From assembly GCF_003952165.1 (NCBI RefSeq), contig NZ_RXFT01000010.1, positions 124,001-188,000 on the forward strand: a stretch of 64,000 nt of DNA, read 5' to 3'. The notes below the pieces were generated by a model. That model ran no database searches and was not told where the DNA came from. It saw only the letters and a program-made list of their open reading frames with translations. The position numbers and the translations under genes are program-made. The stretch comes from Variovorax guangxiensis. Lineage in GTDB: Bacteria; Pseudomonadota; Gammaproteobacteria; Burkholderiales; Burkholderiaceae_C. Shown here piece by piece: positions 59,123 to 64,000 of the stretch. Every line of letters begins with the position of its first letter. Positions within the stretch are counted from its first letter, which is position 1.

Positions 59123-60159
59123 CCGAATTCGTTCCCACGATCCCCGACATTTCCGACGCCGCGCTCGCCGCACGCCTGCAGGCCGCGCTCGACAACAAGA
59201 CCAAGCCGCTTGGCGCGCTCGGCCGGCTGGAGGCGCTGGCGCTGCGCATCGGCAGCATCCTCGGCACCGACAAGCCCGTGCTGGAGGCGCCGCAGATGCT
59301 GGTCTGCGCCGCCGACCACGGGCTGGCGGCGCGCGGCGTCTCGGCCTACCCGAGCGAGGTGACCTGGCAGATGGTCGAGAACTTCCTGGCCGGCGGCGCC
59401 GCCGTGAGCGTGCTCGCGCGCCAGCACGGCCTGGCGTTGACGGTGGTGGACTGCGGCGTGCGCCGCGACTTCCAGGCGCGCCCGGGTCTGGTGTCTCGCC
59501 GCGTCGCCCCCGGCACGGCCGACGCTTCGGTGGCGCCGGCGATGAGCGCCGAACAATGCGCGCAGGCGATTGCCAACGGCCGCGAGGTGGTGCGCGCGCT
59601 GCCGGGCAACGCGCTGCTGCTCGGCGAGATGGGCATCGGCAACAGCTCGTCGGCCGCGCTGCTGCTGTCGCGCCTGGGCGGGCTGGACATCGAAGCCTGC
59701 ATCGGCATCGGCACTGGCCTCGACGCGGCCGGCCTGGCGCGCAAGCGCGAGGTGCTGCGGCAAGTGCTCGCGCTGCACGCCGGCGCGACGGCACCGCTGG
59801 AAGCGCTCGCGGCACTCGGCGGCTTCGAGCTGGCGACACTGGCGGGCGCGGTACTCCAGGCGGCCAGCGAACGGCGGGTGATCGTGGTCGACGGCTACAT
59901 CGCCAGCGCCGCGGTGCTGGTGGCGCAGGCGCTGCAGCCGCACGTGGTGCAGCGCTGCGTGGCCGCGCACCGCTCGGCCGAGCCGGGGCATGCGCTGCTG
60001 CTGGAGCGGCTGGGGCTCGATCCGCTGCTGCAACTCGACCTGCGCCTGGGCGAGGGCTCGGGCGGCGCGCTGGCATGGCCGCTGCTCGAATCCGCCTGCC
60101 GCATCCTGCGCGAGATGGCGAGCTTCGAATCGGCCGGCGTGTCTCGAAAGGAAGCATGA
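59119..60159 (+). CDS. cobT: Nicotinate-nucleotide:dimethylbenzimidazole phosphoribosyltransferase CobT
   Basis: Activates DMB to alpha-ribazole phosphate using nicotinate mononucleotide; 346 aa. Family segments: DNKTKPLGALGRLEALALRIGSI, VCAADHGLAARGVSAYP, GEMGIGNSSSAAL and LRLGEGSGGALAWPLL with the conserved catalytic Glu. It uses the DMB made by BluB (38133-38816). Not to be confused with the CobT cobaltochelatase subunit. Confidence 0.95.
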   Translation: MTEFVPTIPDISDAALAARLQAALDNKTKPLGALGRLEALALRIGSILGTDKPVLEAPQMLVCAADHGLAARGVSAYPSEVTWQMVENFLAGGAAVSVLARQHGLALTVVDCGVRRDFQARPGLVSRRVAPGTADASVAPAMSAEQCAQAIANGREVVRALPGNALLLGEMGIGNSSSAALLLSRLGGLDIEACIGIGTGLDAAGLARKREVLRQVLALHAGATAPLEALAALGGFELATLAGAVLQAASERRVIVVDGYIASAAVLVAQALQPHVVQRCVAAHRSAEPGHALLLERLGLDPLLQLDLRLGEGSGGALAWPLLESACRILREMASFESAGVSRKEA

Positions 60160-60220
60160 CCGCCGCGCCGGGCCGCCCCAAGCAAGCTCGCACCGCAGTG
60201 CGAAGCACGAAGGTATTCCT

Positions 60221-61015
60221 GTGAGCGGCATCCGCCATTTCCTGCTCGCGCTGCAGTTTTTCACCCGGGTGCCGGTGACGGGCTCGCTGGCCGAGTGGGT
60301 TGGCTTCAGCCCGCAGATGCTGCGCGCGAGTGCTGCTCATCTGCCCGGCATCGGCTGGCTGGTGGGCGGGGTGGCGGCGGCGGTGTTCGCGGGCGTGGCC
60401 TGGGGCTTGCAGGGTACGGCGGGAGCGTTGGCCGCTGCGGTGATCAGCACGGTCGCCACGGTGATGCTCACCGGGGCTTTCCATGAAGACGGGCTGGCCG
60501 ACGTGGCCGACGGCCTGGGCGGCTCGGCGAATCGCGAGCGGGCGCTGGAGATCATGAAGGACTCGCGCATCGGCGCCTTCGGGGCCGTGGCGCTGGTGCT
60601 GGCGCTCGGGCTCAAGTTCGCGCTGCTCGCCGCGCTGGCGGGGCGGGGGCTGCAGGCGGCGGCGATCGCCATCGTCGGCGCGCATGTGCTGTCGCGGCTG
60701 ATGCCGCTGTTCCTGATCCGCTGGCTGCCCTATGTGGGCGACAGCGGCGCGAGCAAGGCCAAGCCGCTGGCGGATGCGATCAGCCCGGGCGCGCTGCTCA
60801 TCGCCATCGTCTGGACGGTGCCTGCCGTGGTGTTGCTTCTGCAGGCACACGATGCGGTTCATGTCGCGGCGGCGGTGCTCGCGGCCACGCTCGCGGCGGG
60901 CTGGATGGCGCGGCTCTTCGTGCGGCGGCTGCAGGGCTTCACGGGCGACGGGCTGGGCGCGACGCAACAGGTCTGCGAACTCGCCATCTACCTCGCGCTG
61001 GCCTGGAAGGCATGA
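60221..61015 (+). CDS. cobS: Adenosylcobinamide-GDP ribazoletransferase CobS (cobalamin synthase)
   Basis: Inner-membrane enzyme of 264 aa that joins adenosylcobinamide-GDP and alpha-ribazole (phosphate). Several helices; the metal motif GAFHEDGLADVADGLGG is intact. The likely start is GTG 60221 with GAAGG upstream, giving the family start SGIRHFLLALQFFTRVPV. It lies 61 nt after cobT and overlaps cobC. This is cobalamin synthase, not the chelatase subunit of the same name. Confidence 0.93.
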   Translation: MSGIRHFLLALQFFTRVPVTGSLAEWVGFSPQMLRASAAHLPGIGWLVGGVAAAVFAGVAWGLQGTAGALAAAVISTVATVMLTGAFHEDGLADVADGLGGSANRERALEIMKDSRIGAFGAVALVLALGLKFALLAALAGRGLQAAAIAIVGAHVLSRLMPLFLIRWLPYVGDSGASKAKPLADAISPGALLIAIVWTVPAVVLLLQAHDAVHVAAAVLAATLAAGWMARLFVRRLQGFTGDGLGATQQVCELAIYLALAWKA

Positions 61016-61569
61016 GCACGCTCTGGCTCCAGCGCCATGCGCCGGTCGTGGCCCAACCCGGCCTCTGCTACGGGGCGACGGACCTCGAAGCCCATGCCGA
61101 CGCCACGCTGGCTGCCGCCGGCCGCATCGCGCCCGTGCTGCCGGCGGGCGTGACGCTGTGCAGCTCTCCGCTGAGGCGCTGCGTCGCGCTGGCCGAAGCC
61201 ATCGCCGCGCTGCGGCCGGACCTGTCGGTCCGGCGCGACGTGCGGCTGGCCGAGATGGATTTCGGCGCGTGGGAAGGCCGGCCCTGGGCCGACATCCCGC
61301 GCGAGGACTTCGACGCCTGGACGGCCGACTTCGCCGATCTGCGCGCCGGCACCCGCGGCGAGAGCGTGCGCGCCTTCATGTCGCGCATCGCCGAGGCGCA
61401 CGACGAATGGCTGGCTCGGCCGCGTGACACGCTCTGGGTCACTCATGCGGGCGTGCTGCGCGCCGTGACCCTGCTGCAACGCGGCATCCGCTGCCCGGTG
61501 GTGGCGGGCGACTGGCCGTCAGGCGAGATGCCCTTCGGCAATTGGCTGGTTTTCGATAAAAAACCCTGA
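61012..61569 (+). CDS. cobC: Alpha-ribazole phosphatase CobC (histidine phosphatase)
   Basis: Phosphatase of 185 aa that finishes the lower-ligand loop. The phosphoglycerate-mutase-like start LWLQRHAPVVAQPGLCYGATDLEA has the catalytic His in QRHA; SSPLRRCVALAEAI and DFGAWEGRPWADI follow, with the second His in WVTHAGVLRAV. It overlaps cobS by ATGA and is the last gene of the block. It converges on the LuxR gene with 18 nt between stops. Confidence 0.92.
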   Translation: MSTLWLQRHAPVVAQPGLCYGATDLEAHADATLAAAGRIAPVLPAGVTLCSSPLRRCVALAEAIAALRPDLSVRRDVRLAEMDFGAWEGRPWADIPREDFDAWTADFADLRAGTRGESVRAFMSRIAEAHDEWLARPRDTLWVTHAGVLRAVTLLQRGIRCPVVAGDWPSGEMPFGNWLVFDKKP

Positions 61570-61587
61570 CCGGACAGCGGCCGCGCG

Positions 61588-64000
61588 CTACTTGCCGCCC
61601 GCGCCGCTGCCTTCGTCGTTGCGCGCCAGCTCCCGCCGCATCCGCTCGGCGACCGCGCTGCGCCCGTGGGCGTCCAGCTTCAGGTAGATGTTCTTGAGGT
61701 GCCACTTGACCGTGTCCAGCGACAGGCCGAGCGTGAGCGCGATCTTCTTGTTGGGCAGCGACTGCAGCAGCAGCTCGGCGATCTCGGCCTCGCGCAGCGT
61801 GAGCAGCCGCGTCAGGCGCCGGTCGTCGCGCAGGCGCGGCACCGGCGCAGGCTCGGTGCGCGCGTCGAGCTGCGAACGGGCCTGCGCCTCGATGCGCTCG
61901 ATGAAGAAGCCCAGCACCGGGTCGAGGTTGGGGATGGACGCCGCCGTGCGGATCAGTGGCAGGACGTTGTCGTGCGCGCCCAGCAGGGTCTGCAGCAGCC
62001 CGAGCCGATGGCCCAGGCGCAGGGCCGCGCACACGCGCGCCCTGGACGCCTCGGCGCGGCCCAGCCTGCGTTCGACCTCGGCCGCCTGCAGCTGCAGGGC
62101 GGCGACGAGGCCGACCTGCCCGAGTTTTTCGTAGTGCCGCGACAGGTTTTCGATTCTTTCCAGCATGGAGGGCTGGTCGCCGTCGTGCATCGCCATGCGG
62201 ATGCGCGCGCGCTCCACGACGTCGGCGATGCGCCGCAGCGTGCCGTGGCCGACGGCGGGATGCCGGGCGTGCAGCGCTTCCAGTTCCTGCAGCGATTCGC
62301 GCGCGGCGCCGGCGTCGCCGTTCGCGAGCTGGACACCGAGCTGCTCCAGCAGCACGCAGGCCAGCGCGCGGTCCATGCCGTAGCGCCGCAGGAAGCAGCC
62401 GGCCTGCGCGAGGTGCTCGAGCGCCTCGCGCTGGCGGCCGGCGGCCTGCTGCGCGCGGTTGGCCACGATGATCATGCGCAGCGTGGTGTCGGGAATCAGC
62501 CCGTCGTGCGTGCCCAGCTGCTCCTGCATGAAGCGCGCCGCTACCAGCGGGCCCTGCTGTTCGTACAGAACCTCGACCAGCAGCTGGGCGGTGAGCCGCG
62601 CCGCCTCGCCGCAGCGCGCGCCGCGCTCCTGCGCCTCGTCCAGCACCTGGCGGTAGATGCGCTCCGCCCGGTGCATCTGGCCTTCGATGGCGTACGACAG
62701 CCCGACCAGGCACTGGCCCACCAGCGAGCCGAAGAGGGTGCCGGCGACCGGCTCGCCGTCGATGCGGGGAGCCGGCTCGTCGCGCTGGATTCGGCGCGCC
62801 TCCTCGAATTCGCCGCGATGCAGGTGCAGCCAGGTCAGCACGTTGCGCCTGCCGGCCACCGCGAACTCGTCGGCCGCGGGCGGCGGGGCCAGCAGCTCGG
62901 GCAGCAGCCAGGAGAGGGCGTCGTCGTCGTCGTTGCGGATGGCGAACAGGCAGCCCAGCAGCGTCAGCCGGTAGCGCATGGCCGGGTCGAGCGCGCCGGG
63001 CCTGGCGCGCAGGCGCTCGATGCTGCGGGCGCAGTCGTCCAGCCTGTAGTCGGCCAGCTCGACCCAGCCAATCCAGAGACCGAGATTGGCGTTGTCGCCG
63101 ACCGTCCGGGCGTCGAGCTGGCGCAGCAGCGCGATCACCTCGCTCATCTTGCCCCGGGTGAAGAGCGCCTCCGCGCCGCGCTCGGCCAGCCGGCCTGCCG
63201 TTTCGTGGTTGTTGGCCGCGAGCGCGTGCCGCACGGCCTGGTGGTGCATGCCGCGGGTCGCGAAGGCGTGGCAGGCCGTGGCATGCACCCGCAGGCGCGA
63301 AGCTTCGGGCCAGGCCGCGAAGCGCACCAGCAGCACGCTGCGCAGCAGCGGATGCATGTGCCACCAGCGCTCGTGGGTGGCTGTCTCGGACGTTTCCACC
63401 ACGAGCGACAGCAGGCCCTCGCGCACCAGCGGCTCCAGCAGCTCGGCGCACAGGGCCGGGGTGTAGCCGTCGCCGGCCAGGTCGGCGCACAGCGGCGCGC
63501 TGAAGCGCGTGGTGGCGGCGCAGCACGTGAGCAGGCGCAGCTGCGTTTCCGACAGGCGAGGGAAGACGTGCGCGTGGAAGTAGGCCGCGAAAGGCTCCGG
63601 GTCGGGCACGCCGTGCAGCAGCGGCGACTGCACGCCGCGCCGGCGGCGCACGTCGGCGCTGGCCAGCCGCAGCAGGGCCGGCCATCCCTCGGTCAACCGG
63701 TGGATAGTCGCGGCCGCGCGCTCGTCGAGGTGAGGCAGCCGCATGCCGAGATAGTCGATCGATTCCGGCAGGCTGAAGCGCAGGTCGTCGTTGCGCAGTT
63801 CCAGCACTGTCTTGGAGGCGGGGGAGTGCGCCAGCGTCATCGGCAGCTCGTCCTGGCTGGCGAACACGCACAGCAGGTTCGGCGGCGCGTATTCGACGAG
63901 CAGCTGCAGCGCGTGCAGCACGTTGCCGCTCTGGGCGCACTGCACGTCGTCCACGATCAGCACCACCCTGCGGCCATGCGCCGCGATGCCGCGCACCAGC
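61588..64000 (-). CDS. MalT-like LuxR family regulator (partial, N-terminus off window)
   Basis: Large STAND-type ATPase regulator; 804 codons are in the window and the Walker A part lies beyond the right edge. A Walker B-like segment RRVVLIVDDVQ is near the edge. A long TPR-like helical region follows, and the C-terminal LuxR HTH is clear (LTLREAEIAELLLQSLPNKKIALTLGLSLDTVKWHLKNIYLKLD). The last residues are NDEGSGAGGK. Inducer and targets are unknown; relation to the cob genes is only positional. Confidence 0.9.
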   Translation of the reverse strand, partial: LVRGIAAHGRRVVLIVDDVQCAQSGNVLHALQLLVEYAPPNLLCVFASQDELPMTLAHSPASKTVLELRNDDLRFSLPESIDYLGMRLPHLDERAAATIHRLTEGWPALLRLASADVRRRRGVQSPLLHGVPDPEPFAAYFHAHVFPRLSETQLRLLTCCAATTRFSAPLCADLAGDGYTPALCAELLEPLVREGLLSLVVETSETATHERWWHMHPLLRSVLLVRFAAWPEASRLRVHATACHAFATRGMHHQAVRHALAANNHETAGRLAERGAEALFTRGKMSEVIALLRQLDARTVGDNANLGLWIGWVELADYRLDDCARSIERLRARPGALDPAMRYRLTLLGCLFAIRNDDDDALSWLLPELLAPPPAADEFAVAGRRNVLTWLHLHRGEFEEARRIQRDEPAPRIDGEPVAGTLFGSLVGQCLVGLSYAIEGQMHRAERIYRQVLDEAQERGARCGEAARLTAQLLVEVLYEQQGPLVAARFMQEQLGTHDGLIPDTTLRMIIVANRAQQAAGRQREALEHLAQAGCFLRRYGMDRALACVLLEQLGVQLANGDAGAARESLQELEALHARHPAVGHGTLRRIADVVERARIRMAMHDGDQPSMLERIENLSRHYEKLGQVGLVAALQLQAAEVERRLGRAEASRARVCAALRLGHRLGLLQTLLGAHDNVLPLIRTAASIPNLDPVLGFFIERIEAQARSQLDARTEPAPVPRLRDDRRLTRLLTLREAEIAELLLQSLPNKKIALTLGLSLDTVKWHLKNIYLKLDAHGRSAVAERMRRELARNDEGSGAGGK

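Noticed and set aside
1..64000. CRISPR arrays, insertion sequences, prophage or tRNA genes
   Set aside because: No regularly spaced direct repeats, transposase or integrase motifs, or cloverleaf with TTC-type arm were found by reading both strands; a dedicated scan could still find a short degenerate copy.

Overview
The window is about two-thirds G+C, densely coded and free of insertion sequences, CRISPR arrays, rRNA and recognisable tRNA genes. Gene content and order point to a beta-proteobacterium of the Comamonadaceae, most like Variovorax: zapB-like/zapA followed by 6S RNA, a TIGR04438 Trp-rich protein, Bug-type receptors, many LysR regulators and a riboswitch-controlled cobalamin salvage operon. 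The genus is inferred from style and synteny; no search was run.

Layout. 1-3250: proVWX betaine/proline-type ABC importer on the minus strand, with a strong sigma70 promoter and a structured leader of about 340 nt. 3300-4780: fumC behind a Fur-like palindrome. 4901-6573: divergent NmrA-like oxidoreductase and LysR regulator. 6580-11609: YqhA-type membrane protein, acs, a LapA-like protein, a small cytochrome c, a Trp-rich protein and a DUF3592 protein. 11620-15314: ilvD and two LysR genes that meet tail to tail on a shared CTAG. 15444-17409: SDR, small membrane protein and lgt. 17508-23150: malonate operon (GntR regulator, malonyl-CoA decarboxylase, Bug receptor, crotonase-fold protein, malonyl-CoA synthetase). 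23157-26391: aldoxime dehydratase-nitrilase pair with a divergent AraC regulator. 26409-30406: UspA, TauE/SafE exporter, 6S RNA, zapA, zapB-like gene and a ClC channel with CBS domains.

30476-45652: a cobalamin riboswitch leads a run of mostly overlapping genes: btuB, cobB, cobU, btuF, btuC, btuD, cobO, bluB, an ExbB-like gene, a DUF2149 gene, cobN, cbiB and a CobD-type aminotransferase. A strong 37-bp imperfect hairpin splits it between btuD and cobO. The remaining pathway genes (cobQ, cobT, cobS, cobC) lie at 57662-61569. No corrin-ring methyltransferase is present, so the set describes import plus lower-ligand and side-chain assembly. Between the two halves sit lrgA/lrgB, a GNAT, an OsmC protein, YcgR, a LysR gene, a catalytically broken alpha/beta-hydrolase and a complete RND efflux operon. 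The right edge holds most of a MalT-like LuxR regulator.

The most novel-looking unit is at 38816-43649: a CobN-family chelatase with a signal peptide and C-terminal membrane anchor, directly preceded by an ExbB/TolQ-like protein and a DUF2149 protein whose single membrane helix carries an ExbD/TolR-like Asp. This suggests a proton-motive-force-coupled periplasmic chelatase or corrinoid-handling machine rather than the textbook cytoplasmic cobaltochelatase.
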